From NCBI RefSeq assembly GCF_049060325.1, contig NZ_JBMGPW010000004.1, positions 186,001 to 250,000 on the forward strand: a DNA stretch of 64,000 bases, written 5' to 3'. The position numbers were made by a program, and so were the translations under genes. This document shows positions 26,728-35,303 of the stretch, piece after piece (the stretch's first letter is position 1; every line of letters begins with the position of its first letter). The DNA comes from Vescimonas sanitatis (GTDB taxonomy: Bacteria > Bacillota > Clostridia > Oscillospirales > Oscillospiraceae). Below the pieces are notes generated by a model. That model ran no database searches, was not told the DNA's origin, and saw only the letters and a program-made list of their open reading frames with translations.

Positions 26728-28692
26728 ATGGAGAAGAAGACGTTTTATATCACCACGCCCATCTATTACCCCTCGGACAAGCTGCACATCGGCCACAGCT
26801 ACTGCACCGTGGCTACCGACGCCATCGCGCGGTACAAGCGTTTGCAGGGCTATGACGTCATGTTCCTGACCGGCACCGACGAGCACGGCCAGAAGATCGA
26901 GACGAAGGCCAAGGAGGCCGGCATGACGCCCCAGGCGTTCGTGGATCACATCGTGGAGGGCGAGAAGGGCATTCTGGACCTGTGGAAGCTGATGAACATC
27001 AGCAACGACCGGTTTATCCGCACCACCGATGACTATCACTGCGCCGCCGTGCAAAAGATCTTCAAGACCATGTACGAGAAGGGCGACATCTATAAGGGCA
27101 CCTACAAGGGCAAGTACTGCACCCCCTGCGAGAGCTTCTGGACCGAGAGCCAGCTGGTGGACGGCAAGTGCCCCGACTGCGGCCGCGAGGTCAAGGACGC
27201 GGAGGAGGAGGCCTATTTCTTCCGGCTGAGCAAGTACGCCGACCGGATACAGCATCTGCTGGAGGATACGGACTTCCTGCAGCCCCGCACCCGCGTCAAC
27301 GAGATGGTCAACAACTTCATCAAGCCCGGCCTGGAGGACCTGTGCGTCAGCCGCACCAGCTTCAGCTGGGGTATTCCCGTGGACTTTGATCCCGGCCACG
27401 TGGTGTATGTGTGGGTGGACGCGCTGTTCAACTACTGCACCGCCCTGGGCTTTGACAACGACAAGTATAACGACTACGACAAGTATTGGCCCGCCGACTA
27501 CCACATCGTGGGCAAGGAGATCGTGCGCTTCCACAGCATCATCTGGCCCGCCATGCTGATGAGCATGGGTATGCCTCTGCCCAAGCATGTGTACGGTCAC
27601 GGATGGCTGGTCATCGACGGCGGCAAAATGTCCAAGTCCAAGGGCAACGTGGTGGATCCCTACGCCCTGTCCGAGATGTTCGGCGTGGACGCCCTGCGGT
27701 TCTTCCTGCTGCGGACGTTTCCCTTCGGCAGCGACGGCAACTTCAGCAACGAGCTGCTGATCGGCACCATCAACACCGACCTGGCCAACAAGCTGGGCAA
27801 CCTGGTCAGCCGCACCACCGGCATGGCGGAAAAGTACTTCGGCGGCAAGCTGCCCGTACAGCGGGAGGACGCTCCGGAGGACTGCGAGCTGAAGAAGATG
27901 GCCTGCGCGCTGCGTGACCGCTATCAGGCGGAGATGGACAAGCTGCAGCTGCAGAACGGACTGGACGAGGTGTTCAAGGTCATCGACCGGGCCAACAAGT
28001 ATATCGACGAGACGGCCCCCTGGGCGCTGGGCAAGGATGAGAACAAGCGCGAGCGCCTGGCCGCCGTGCTGTACAACCTGCTGGAGACCATCCGCATCTG
28101 CACGACCCTGCTGCTGCCGGTCATGCCCGACACCTGCGATAAGATATTCGCCAAGCTGGGCGCGGACGAGGCCTGCCGCAGCTGGGACAACGCCAACGTG
28201 TGGGGCGTGCTGCCCAACCAGGCGGTCATCAGCAAGGGTGATAATCTGTTCCCCCGCATCGATGTGGACGAGGCCCTGGCCAAGCTGAACGAGCTGCAGG
28301 AGCAGCAGAAGAAGGCCGCCCTGCCGGCCGTGGAGCTGGAGCCCTATGTGGAGGATGAGGTAGACTTCGATACGTTTCTGAAGTCCGATTTCCGCGCCGT
28401 GAAGATCAAGAACTGCGAGGCGGTGAAGAAGAGCGACAAGCTGCTGAAGTTCACTCTGGACGACGGCAGCGGCACGGACCGCATCATCCTCTCCGGCATT
28501 CACCAGTACTATGAGCCGGAGCAGCTCATCGGCAAGACGGCCATCGCCATCCTGAACCTGCCGCCGCGGAAGATGATGGGAATTCCCTCCTGCGGCATGC
28601 TGATCTCCGCCGTGCACAAGGAGAAGGGTGAGGAGAAGCTGCACCTGATGCTGATCGACGACAGCGTCCCCGCCGGCGCCAAGCTGTGCTGA
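26728..28692 (+). CDS. metG: Methionyl-tRNA synthetase
   Basis: 654 residues. Class I signatures KLHIGHSYC (HIGH) and GGKMSKSKGN (KMSKS) are present. A zinc knuckle CTPCESFWTESQL...CPDC lies between. The C-terminal ~110 residues (DFDTFLKSDFRAVKIKNCEAVKKSDKLLKFTLDDG) are the tRNA-binding EMAP-like domain. ATG 26728 has AAAAGGAGA upstream; earlier in-frame codons lie before the transcription start. Confidence 0.98.
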   Translation: MEKKTFYITTPIYYPSDKLHIGHSYCTVATDAIARYKRLQGYDVMFLTGTDEHGQKIETKAKEAGMTPQAFVDHIVEGEKGILDLWKLMNISNDRFIRTTDDYHCAAVQKIFKTMYEKGDIYKGTYKGKYCTPCESFWTESQLVDGKCPDCGREVKDAEEEAYFFRLSKYADRIQHLLEDTDFLQPRTRVNEMVNNFIKPGLEDLCVSRTSFSWGIPVDFDPGHVVYVWVDALFNYCTALGFDNDKYNDYDKYWPADYHIVGKEIVRFHSIIWPAMLMSMGMPLPKHVYGHGWLVIDGGKMSKSKGNVVDPYALSEMFGVDALRFFLLRTFPFGSDGNFSNELLIGTINTDLANKLGNLVSRTTGMAEKYFGGKLPVQREDAPEDCELKKMACALRDRYQAEMDKLQLQNGLDEVFKVIDRANKYIDETAPWALGKDENKRERLAAVLYNLLETIRICTTLLLPVMPDTCDKIFAKLGADEACRSWDNANVWGVLPNQAVISKGDNLFPRIDVDEALAKLNELQEQQKKAALPAVELEPYVEDEVDFDTFLKSDFRAVKIKNCEAVKKSDKLLKFTLDDGSGTDRIILSGIHQYYEPEQLIGKTAIAILNLPPRKMMGIPSCGMLISAVHKEKGEEKLHLMLIDDSVPAGAKLC

Positions 28693-28705
28693 CAAAAAGT
28701 GACCG

Positions 28706-28733
28706 AAGGAGCACCCCGCCGGGGGTGCTCCTT
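28706..28733 (+). terminator. Terminator of metG
   Basis: AAGGAGCACCCC-GCCG-GGGGTGCTCCTT followed by TTTT. Confidence 0.92.
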
Positions 28734-28744
28734 TTTTCGCATCT

Positions 28745-28930
28745 CAAAATCCGCACGTTCGAACTGGAGACGGTCGTGCCGGAGAAACTAAGAGCTGCCG
28801 CCTCCGATGTGAACACGTTTGTTGAGAAGGCGAAATCAATATACAGCCATCGGCGGGCTGACGTCGGAGCTGCTGCGGCTGTTCGGCCGGCAGCTCGGGG
28901 TGGGGGAACGCACGGCGAAGAAAAGCGGTG
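28745..28930 (+). pseudogene. Relic of a large serine recombinase C-terminus (DUF4368-like)
   Basis: One frame reads IRTFELETVVPEKLRAAASDVNTFVEKAK. After a +1 shift at about 28850 the next frame reads GLTSELLRLFGRQLGVGERTAKKS. Together these mirror the end of Tn-type serine recombinases (FIEKA...-ELTPELLRLFI..I.VGER..K.S). No start codon, catalytic domain or continuous frame exists. It fills most of the 351-bp gap between metG and the sigma factor and marks a past mobile element. The match is from memory, not a search. Confidence 0.55.
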
Positions 28931-29043
28931 TAAGCGGCATGGGTGTAAGCGCTTGCAAAAATCTGATATGATCTTTTAAATTGATGTAGCATTTGCCGTT
29001 AAAACCGTAGTACATAGGTGAAGCCGGAAAGGAGGCGGTGTAC

Positions 29044-29604
29044 ATGATGGAGGATGCAGAGATCATCGATCTGCTTTTCAAGCGCGACCAGCAGGCGATA
29101 CGGGAGCTGGATACGAAATACGGCAAGGCGTGTTATCGGCTCTCATACAATATTGTAAACGACCGGCAGGACGCGGAGGAATGCGTCAACGACGCTTACC
29201 TTGGCGCGTGGAACACGATACCGCCGGCAAGACCCGACCCGCTGCTGACCTACCTCTGCAAGATCGTTCGGAATACTTCCCTGAACAACTATTACAGAAA
29301 GAAAGCGGCCAAACGAAGCGGCCGCTGCGCGGCGGCTATGGAGGAGATCGAAGCCTGCATAGCATCTCCCGACACAGTGGACGCAGAGATCGAAGCCAGA
29401 GAGTTAGCCCGCATCATAGAGAGCTTTTTGGACACGCTGACCGCTGAAAACCGCGTTATCTTTATGCGCCGCTATTGGTTTTGCGACAGCGGCAGGGATA
29501 TCGCCGAATTTGTGGGACTAACGGAGAAAAATGTGTCTGTCCGACTGTCCCGTATTCGTGAGAAGCTGCGGGAATATCTGATAGAAAGAGGGGTGTCTGT
29601 GTGA
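29044..29604 (+). CDS. ECF-like sigma-70 family RNA polymerase sigma factor (copy 1)
   Basis: 186 residues. Region 2 is RELDTKYGKACYRLSYNIVNDRQDAEECVNDAYLGAWNTIPP; region 4 ends in a helix-turn-helix (SGRDIAEFVGLTEKNVSVRLSRIREKLREYL). ATG 29044 sits eight bases after AAAGGAGG. The stop overlaps the next gene by GTGA, the usual sigma/anti-sigma coupling. Base composition of this cassette looks lower in GC than its neighbours. Confidence 0.9.
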   Translation: MMEDAEIIDLLFKRDQQAIRELDTKYGKACYRLSYNIVNDRQDAEECVNDAYLGAWNTIPPARPDPLLTYLCKIVRNTSLNNYYRKKAAKRSGRCAAAMEEIEACIASPDTVDAEIEARELARIIESFLDTLTAENRVIFMRRYWFCDSGRDIAEFVGLTEKNVSVRLSRIREKLREYLIERGVSV

Positions 29605-30146
29605 ACGCAGTGAAGCTTACCGATGCCATGAGTGCACTGGAGGACAAATATATCACGGAGGCTCTTTTCTATGAGCGCCCGCACACATCAAAAGTAGGCA
29701 CTAAAAAGCTGGCCGTACTGGCCGCCGCCATCATCGCCGCATTGGCGCTCTGCGGTTTTACGGCACACGAGCTGGGGCTGTTTGACCGGTGGCTTCAGAG
29801 GCCGTCTCCCGATCCGGCGCAAACCGTTCAAAGTGCCATCGAAGGGCAAGCCGATAAAGCATATACGATTTGTGTGCGTGTGGATGAGATCGAAGTGGAT
29901 AAGAGCGAAACAGCGCGTGTCGTTAAAATGTACGCCGGCAGCGAACTCGCCGCGTCAAGAGGCTGGACGGACGAGTATCTGGCAGAGCATTTTGTCGTCG
30001 TCCGGGCAAAATACTATGTGGCGTACGACCACACAAAAACGTTTATGAACGACGGCTGCACGGAGCAGCACTTCTACTTGACGCAGGATGCGAAAACCGG
30101 GAAATGGGAGATCATCGACAACACCTCGCCGAACATACGGCCATAA
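29601..30146 (+). CDS. Putative membrane-bound anti-sigma factor (copy 1 cassette)
   Basis: 181 residues, GTG start overlapping the sigma stop. Cytosolic N-terminus of ~50 residues (LTDAMSALEDKYITEALFYE), one transmembrane helix (LAVLAAAIIAALALCGFTA), then an extracytosolic domain of ~110 residues with no recognised family. The architecture and coupling to a sigma gene indicate an anti-sigma factor; no zinc-binding HxxxCxxC motif is present. Confidence 0.65.
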   Translation: MNAVKLTDAMSALEDKYITEALFYERPHTSKVGTKKLAVLAAAIIAALALCGFTAHELGLFDRWLQRPSPDPAQTVQSAIEGQADKAYTICVRVDEIEVDKSETARVVKMYAGSELAASRGWTDEYLAEHFVVVRAKYYVAYDHTKTFMNDGCTEQHFYLTQDAKTGKWEIIDNTSPNIRP

Positions 30147-30223
30147 AAGCAATGCGCGGCCGACCCTTTTCCGCGGCATATTCGCGCCCGTTTCCGTGGG
30201 ATATATCGGGTGCAGACACAAAA

Positions 30224-30241
30224 AGAGCGCTTAGGCGCTCT
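30224..30241 (+). terminator. Terminator of the first sigma cassette
   Basis: AGAGCGC-TTAG-GCGCTCT followed by TTTT. Apart from this and the downstream leader, the 200-bp gap shows nothing. Confidence 0.8.
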
Positions 30242-30346
30242 TTTTACTATATAATATACTTCGTAAGGATTTTGAAAGGAAGCGTCATATCCTGCTTCAA
30301 AAGGGTAGTTAATGTGTGAAGAAGGCGAAAGGAGGTACGTCGCCCC

Positions 30347-30901
30347 ATGGAGGACCAACAGATCATACGCCTGTTTTTTGAGCGCTCGGAGCAGGCGATC
30401 ACCGAGCTGTCACGGAAGTACGGCGCGCTGTGCTTCCAAATCGCCGACAACATTCTGGATGACCCGCAGGACGCGGAGGAATGCGTCAACGACGCCTGGC
30501 TCGGCGCGTGGAACAGCATTCCCCCGCAGCGCCCCGACCCGCTGAGAGCCTATATCTGCCGTATCGTCCGCAACCTCTCTTTGAAAAAGCTGCGGGCCAA
30601 TTCCGCGCTGAAGCGGAGCAGCCGGTTTGAGGTCTCGCTATCCGAACTGGAGGACTGCATTTCCGCCCATTCCCTCGACGAGCAGCTTGCCGCAGGTGAG
30701 CTGTCCGCGCAGATCAATGCGTTTCTCGCTGCCCTGCGCCGGGATGACCGGGTCATGTTCGTCAGGCGGTACTGGTTCGCGCAGCCGTTGTCCGAGATCG
30801 CGGATGCCTTCGGTACCACTGAAAACAACGTATCTGTCCGGCTGGGCAGAATTCGCAGGAAATTACATACGTACCTGGAACGCAAGGAGGTAACTCTATG
30901 A
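30347..30901 (+). CDS. ECF-like sigma-70 family RNA polymerase sigma factor (copy 2)
   Basis: 184 residues, clear paralogue of the preceding sigma factor: ITELSRKYGALCFQIADNILDDPQDAEECVNDAWLGAWNSIPPQRPDPLRAYICRIVRN aligns with no gaps, and a stretch of about 29 nucleotides is identical. Region 4: PLSEIADAFGTTENNVSVRLGRIRRKLHTYL. Ribosome-binding site AAAGGAGG. It overlaps the next gene by ATGA. Confidence 0.9.
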   Translation: MEDQQIIRLFFERSEQAITELSRKYGALCFQIADNILDDPQDAEECVNDAWLGAWNSIPPQRPDPLRAYICRIVRNLSLKKLRANSALKRSSRFEVSLSELEDCISAHSLDEQLAAGELSAQINAFLAALRRDDRVMFVRRYWFAQPLSEIADAFGTTENNVSVRLGRIRRKLHTYLERKEVTL

Positions 30902-32289
30902 TGGAGCACAACACCGAAAAGCTGCTCTCCGCCATCGGAGACGTGGATGCGGCATATCTGGAGGAGGCCCTTGATTTTGATGCCGCGAACGCGGGCCGGA
31001 AACGGGCAGCCCGCTTCCCTAAATTATCCGCCGCGTGCGTGGCGATGCTGGTCATACTGGGCGTATCCGTGACCGCCTTTGCCGTCAGCAGACTGCCGCT
31101 GTCATGGCGCGACATCTTTTCTCCTGAACAGACTGTCATCGGCGACGGGGACGAGACGCCGGTGGTCTCCCAACAGCAACCCACGGCAGCTGCGGAGGAG
31201 CTGCACATCCGTGTGGAAAAGGTGATCTCGGACGAGCGCACCCTGTATCTTCTCTATTCTGTGAAGGCCAACGAGGGGGCTGTGCTGGATCAGAGCGGCC
31301 AATTCGCCGACTTTGAGCTGTACTTCCCCGGCAAGATGATGTCCGGCGCCTATGTGTCGTATTTTCTGGAGCGGAAGGAGGGCGTGCCGAAGAACGAGCT
31401 GGAGGGCGTCGTACACGCCGACTGGCAGCCGGGCAGCAGTGCCAACGGTCTGGTGATGACCTTCGCCAACTGGCAGGAGAAACGGTGGTTCGACGACGAG
31501 ACGATCGACTTCAACGTGGCGGAGATGGTGGAAAACGCCGGAGAGAACGCAAAGCTGCCCCAGTGCCAGCAGCGATTCCGCAACGGAACGGTGCGGTATT
31601 ACTGGCAGCCGGGGGACGCGGACGTGCAGCTGCCCTGCGGCGCGTCCATCTGCAACGCCGGATGGGAGGACGGCACTCTCCATCTGGTGATGAAAGAACC
31701 GCTGGGCTCGGATGAATGGTCCGCGTCCTGGGAGAAGAACTGGTATTTCCTGGACACGCGAACGGACACGGTCATCTACCCGGAGTCCCACTGTCATTTC
31801 GGACAGCCCGACGAGTTTGACCCGGATGCCACGGATGCCGACTGGCGGTACTTTTGGCGGGATGTGGCCGTTGACAAGGAAGCGCTCCCCTATTTGGAAC
31901 TGCACTGGGGCGGAAAGGAGATCACCACCACCGTGCTGCCGGGGGACTGGCGGGTCACGCTGGAGGAAACGCCCGTCACCGTTGAGAGCGAGGTGCTGGC
32001 GGAGAGCGTTTCCCTCTCCTATGGCGGGGAGGTGCTCACGGCGGAGAAAATCGAATGCTCCAAGCTGTCCATGGCGGTGTACTTCGCCGATTATGTGGAC
32101 TCCACCACTGGCATCCTCAGCGCGTTCAAAGCGTTTGACGAGGACGGCAAGTCTATCCCCTGCGATTGGAGCTTTATTGCGGATCAAGCCGACGACAGCT
32201 GCATGGTTTGGGCGCGGTTCGATGAGCCCATGGAGCCGGAGCGCATCTGCAAGCTGACGTTCAACGGAGAGACTGTGTTTGCGCGCTGA
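30898..32289 (+). CDS. Membrane-bound anti-sigma-like protein, DUF4179-type (copy 2 cassette)
   Basis: 463 residues. N-terminal cytosolic ~40 residues (LLSAIGDVDAAYLEEALDFD), a transmembrane helix (LSAACVAMLVILGVSVTAFAV), then a ~380-residue extracytosolic region of beta-rich sequence with repeated acidic/aromatic motifs. The first part resembles DUF4179 proteins that accompany such sigma factors in clostridia. The outer domain probably senses an envelope signal; the signal is unknown. Confidence 0.7.
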   Translation: MMEHNTEKLLSAIGDVDAAYLEEALDFDAANAGRKRAARFPKLSAACVAMLVILGVSVTAFAVSRLPLSWRDIFSPEQTVIGDGDETPVVSQQQPTAAAEELHIRVEKVISDERTLYLLYSVKANEGAVLDQSGQFADFELYFPGKMMSGAYVSYFLERKEGVPKNELEGVVHADWQPGSSANGLVMTFANWQEKRWFDDETIDFNVAEMVENAGENAKLPQCQQRFRNGTVRYYWQPGDADVQLPCGASICNAGWEDGTLHLVMKEPLGSDEWSASWEKNWYFLDTRTDTVIYPESHCHFGQPDEFDPDATDADWRYFWRDVAVDKEALPYLELHWGGKEITTTVLPGDWRVTLEETPVTVESEVLAESVSLSYGGEVLTAEKIECSKLSMAVYFADYVDSTTGILSAFKAFDEDGKSIPCDWSFIADQADDSCMVWARFDEPMEPERICKLTFNGETVFAR

Positions 32290-32322
32290 CGGTTCCGCGC
32301 AGGCCGCTTCGGAAACGGCAGA

Positions 32323-32354
32323 ACAAAAGAGGGGTGATCACACCCCTCTTTTGT
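32323..32354 (+). terminator. Terminator of the second sigma cassette
   Basis: ACAAAAGAGGGGTG-ATCA-CACCCCTCTTTTGT, 14-bp perfect stem. Confidence 0.85.
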
Positions 32355-32423
32355 CATCTGCTATCGCCCGGGACGGCGCGGAGGCCGCCGCATCGGCGGA
32401 ATGCCGAATTCTCCCGCGCTGTC

Positions 32424-32452
32424 TTGCAAGGCGCCGCCCGGTTTGCTATAAT
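32424..32452 (+). promoter_or_regulatory. Promoter of the RpiR regulator gene
   Basis: TTGCAA (32424-32429), 17-bp spacer, perfect TATAAT (32447-32452). Confidence 0.8.
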
Positions 32453-32488
32453 GAAAAAAATATCATGGATGGCAAGGAGGGACAGGCT

Positions 32489-33241
32489 GTGGGCGACGGC
32501 TATTTTCTGCTGACAAATCTGCTTTCTGAGGACGAGAAACGGGTGATCACCAGCATCACGGCACATATCGAGCGCGGCGAGAAGCGCGTGGGTATCCAGC
32601 AGATCGCCAACGAGAACTTTCTCTCCACCACCACCATCGTCAAGATGTGCAAGCGGCTGGGCTTTGACGGATACAGCGAGCTGTACTACTACCTCAGCCG
32701 CCAGTTCAACTCCCACGGCCAGGACCGCAGCGCGGAGAATATCAAGAGCCTGATCGACAATTATTCCGACGAGCTGCTGGACCGGTTCTGCGGCCTGCTG
32801 GACCAGTCGCGCCGGGCCAAGCTGTTCACCACCGGCGAAGGCTTTTCCAACATTGTGGGTGCCTATATCGCCCAGCGGCTGTCTATCTGCGGCTTTATGG
32901 TGTTCAACAACGTTCATTTCTATGACTATATGCTGTTCCGCGACGCGCACCACCTGTCCGACGCGGCGGAGGCCCCGCCGGTGATGTTCGCCGTCAGCCA
33001 GAGCGGCGAGACGGAGCCGGTGCTGAACGACGTGCGTCACGCCCGGCAGAACGGCCACAAGATCGTCACGTTCACCAAGCGGAGCGACTCTACCCTGGCA
33101 CAGATGTCGGACATCGTGTTTGTGGTGGACGGCTCGCGGCAGACGCTGGCCGGCAGCCTGCCCAACAGCTTTTTCGGCCATGTGATATTGGCGTTCGAGG
33201 AGCTGGTGGCGTTCTACTTCGGGCGGGAGAGGGACGCCTGA
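32489..33241 (+). CDS. MurR/RpiR family transcriptional regulator
   Basis: About 250 residues. The N-terminal helix-turn-helix of the RpiR type is in VGIQQIANENFLSTTTIVKMCKRLGFDGYSELYYYL; the SIS sugar-phosphate-binding domain covers ~110-245 (LFTTGEGFSNIVGAYIAQRLSICGFMV, AVSQSGETEPVL, VTFTKRSDSTLAQMSDIVFVV). GTG 32489 is favoured since AAGGAGGG lies seven bases before it; ATG 32465 would add 8 residues but has no ribosome-binding site. It precedes the phosphonate-type importer and probably controls it in response to a phosphorylated sugar-like ligand (inference). Confidence 0.88.
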   Translation: MGDGYFLLTNLLSEDEKRVITSITAHIERGEKRVGIQQIANENFLSTTTIVKMCKRLGFDGYSELYYYLSRQFNSHGQDRSAENIKSLIDNYSDELLDRFCGLLDQSRRAKLFTTGEGFSNIVGAYIAQRLSICGFMVFNNVHFYDYMLFRDAHHLSDAAEAPPVMFAVSQSGETEPVLNDVRHARQNGHKIVTFTKRSDSTLAQMSDIVFVVDGSRQTLAGSLPNSFFGHVILAFEELVAFYFGRERDA

Positions 33242-33291
33242 GATATTACTTTTTTTACCAAATCGGAAAATTTTTCTCTATAAAGGTGTGC

Positions 33292-33364
33292 TATACTGTG
33301 AGACGGTATGGTGCGCCTTTTGCTGTGCCATGCCGCTGTACACGTCCCGGAGAACTACTCCGGG
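33292..33364 (+). promoter_or_regulatory. -10 box and hairpin leader of the phosphonate-type importer operon
   Basis: TATACT at 33292-33297 has no convincing -35 box, as expected for an activated or tightly regulated promoter. The ~100-nt leader folds into two hairpins, GGTATGGTGC/GTGCCATGCC (33305-33334, with G-U pairs) and CCCGGAG-AACTA-CTCCGGG (33346-33364). No T-run follows either. Confidence 0.45.
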
Positions 33365-33396
33365 CAAGGGAACAACACTTTATGGAGGAAAAAAGA

Positions 33397-34452
33397 ATGA
33401 AAAAGTTTTTTGCTCTGCTGCTGGCGCTGGTCATGGCGCTCGGCCTGCTGGCCGGCTGCGGTGACAAGACCGATGGCGACAATACCGGCGACACCGACGG
33501 CGCGAAGAAGATCGAGACCCTGAAGGTCGCGTTCGTGCCCTCCCGCGAGCCGGAGGAGATCATTACCGTTACCGAGCCCCTGAAGCAGATGCTGAAGGAC
33601 GAGCTGGCCAAGCAGGGCTACGAGGTGGGCGACGTGGAGATCACTGTCGGCACCACCTATGAGGCTGTGGGCGAGGGCCTTGAGGCCGGCACCATCGACG
33701 TGGGTCTGATCCCCGGCGGCACCTATGTGCTGTATGACGACGGCGCCGAGGTCATTCTGACCGCTACCCGCGACGGCTTGAGCAAGGACTCCGACAACGC
33801 CAAGGACTGGAATGACGGCCAGCCCACCGAGGCTTCCGACAAGCAGGCCGTTTCCTACCGCGCCCTGTTCATCGCCGGCCCCTCTGACAAGGGCCAGGAG
33901 CTGGTGAAGAAGGTCAACGCCGGCGAAGAGCTGACCTGGGAGGACCTGGACAGCGCCAACTGGAGCGTCATGGGCACCTCTTCCCCCGCCGGCTACATCT
34001 ATCCCGCCCTGTGGCTGCAGGATCACTACGGCAAGGGCATCTCTGACCTGAAGAGCGCCGTGCAGTCCGACTCCTACGCCAGCGCCTTTGCCCGTCTGGC
34101 CTCCGGCCAGGTGGACGTGCTGGTGACCTATGCCGACGCGCGCCGCGACTATGCCGAGCGCTGGAACACCGAGTTCAGCCGTGAAGGCTCCATCTGGGAG
34201 GAGACCGGCGTGATCGGCGTGACCGCCCCCATCTACAACGACACCATCTCCGTCAGCAAGAACTCCGAGATCATGGACGCTGACCTGATCGCCGCGCTGC
34301 AGCAGGCGTTCATCAACATCGGCAACACCGATGCCGGTAAGGAAGTCATCGCTATCTACAGCCACAACGGCTATCAGGTGGCACAGGCTTCCGATTACGA
34401 CAACGAGCGCGCCGCGCAGAAGCTCATCCAGGAGCTGTCTGCCGCCAACTAA
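33397..34452 (+). CDS. phnD: Phosphonate-type ABC transporter, substrate-binding lipoprotein
   Basis: 351 residues. Signal peptide with lipobox GLLAGCGD, then the PhnD fold: LKVAFVPSREPEEIITVTEPLKQML, VGTTYEAVGEGLEAGTIDVGLIPGGTYVLY, SPAGYIYPALWLQDHYG and FARLASGQVDVLVTYADARRDY. PhnD proteins bind phosphonates, phosphite or phosphate esters. ATG 33397 follows GGAGG. The ligand here is unproven because no C-P lyase gene is present in the window. Confidence 0.9.
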   Translation: MKKFFALLLALVMALGLLAGCGDKTDGDNTGDTDGAKKIETLKVAFVPSREPEEIITVTEPLKQMLKDELAKQGYEVGDVEITVGTTYEAVGEGLEAGTIDVGLIPGGTYVLYDDGAEVILTATRDGLSKDSDNAKDWNDGQPTEASDKQAVSYRALFIAGPSDKGQELVKKVNAGEELTWEDLDSANWSVMGTSSPAGYIYPALWLQDHYGKGISDLKSAVQSDSYASAFARLASGQVDVLVTYADARRDYAERWNTEFSREGSIWEETGVIGVTAPIYNDTISVSKNSEIMDADLIAALQQAFINIGNTDAGKEVIAIYSHNGYQVAQASDYDNERAAQKLIQELSAAN

Positions 34453-34465
34453 AGCACTTTCCCAA

Positions 34466-34520
34466 GCGCGGGGAGGACTGCACAGCCATGACCTTCCGCT
34501 GTGCAGCCCTCCCCGTGTGC
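34466..34520 (+). other. Long hairpin between phnD and phnC
   Basis: GCGGGGAGG-A-CTGCACAGC pairs with GCTGTGCAG-C-CCTCCCCG. No T-run follows. Hairpins here commonly stabilise the binding-protein message so that it outnumbers the ATPase message. Confidence 0.6.
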
Positions 34521-34544
34521 TATTTCAGGAAAAGAGGAGACCAT

Positions 34545-35303
34545 ATGATCATTTTCGACCATGTATCCAAGGTGTATCCCAACGGCACGGTGGGTCTGGA
34601 CGACGTGGACCTGACCATTCAGGACGGCGAGTTTGTGGCCATCATCGGCCGTTCCGGCGCGGGCAAGTCCACGCTGCTGCGCTCCGTGAACCGGATGCAC
34701 CAGATCACCTCCGGCACGCTGACGGTGAACGGCACCGATGTCAGCACCCTGTCGGGCAAGAGCCTGCGCCGGTTCCGCCGGGGCATCGGTATGGTGTTCC
34801 AGTCCTTCAATCTGGTGACCCGCACCACCGTCATCAAGAACGTGCTGTCCGCCTGCGTGCCGGATATGCCCTTCTGGCGGGTGCTGCTGGGTGCCTTCCG
34901 AAAGGCGGACAAGATCAAGGCGCTAGAATCGCTGGATAAGGTGGGTATTCTGGACAAGGCCTACATCCGCGCCGACCAGCTCTCCGGCGGTCAGCAGCAG
35001 CGGGTGGCGCTGGCCCGCACACTGACCCAGAACCCCCGGATCATTCTGGCAGATGAGCCGGTGGCTGCCCTTGACCCCGTTACCGCCAAGCAGGTGATGC
35101 AGGACTTCGTCCGCATCAATGAGGAGATGGGCATCTCCATCCTGCTGAACATCCACCATGTGGAGCTGGCGCTGGAGTACGCCGACCGCATTATCGGCAT
35201 CCGCGCCGGCAAGATCGTCTATGACGGGCCCTCCGCCAATGTGGACCAGTCGGTGCTGGACGCCATCTACGGTGACGACAGCGAGACGGAGGCAGACGCA
35301 TGA
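34545..35303 (+). CDS. phnC: Phosphonate-type ABC transporter, ATP-binding protein
   Basis: 252 residues. Walker A GRSGAGKST, signature LSGGQQQRVALARTL, Walker B IILADEPVAALDP, H-loop NIHHVELALEYADRIIGIRAGKIVYDGP; IRAGKIVYDGP is typical of PhnC. ATG 34545 follows AGAGGAGA. Overlaps the first permease by ATGA. Confidence 0.93.
   Translation: MIIFDHVSKVYPNGTVGLDDVDLTIQDGEFVAIIGRSGAGKSTLLRSVNRMHQITSGTLTVNGTDVSTLSGKSLRRFRRGIGMVFQSFNLVTRTTVIKNVLSACVPDMPFWRVLLGAFRKADKIKALESLDKVGILDKAYIRADQLSGGQQQRVALARTLTQNPRIILADEPVAALDPVTAKQVMQDFVRINEEMGISILLNIHHVELALEYADRIIGIRAGKIVYDGPSANVDQSVLDAIYGDDSETEADA

Noticed and set aside
33308..33400. Leader peptide ahead of phnD (frame starting MVRLLLCH)
   Set aside because: No ribosome-binding site and it runs into the phnD start; the region is better described as a hairpin leader.
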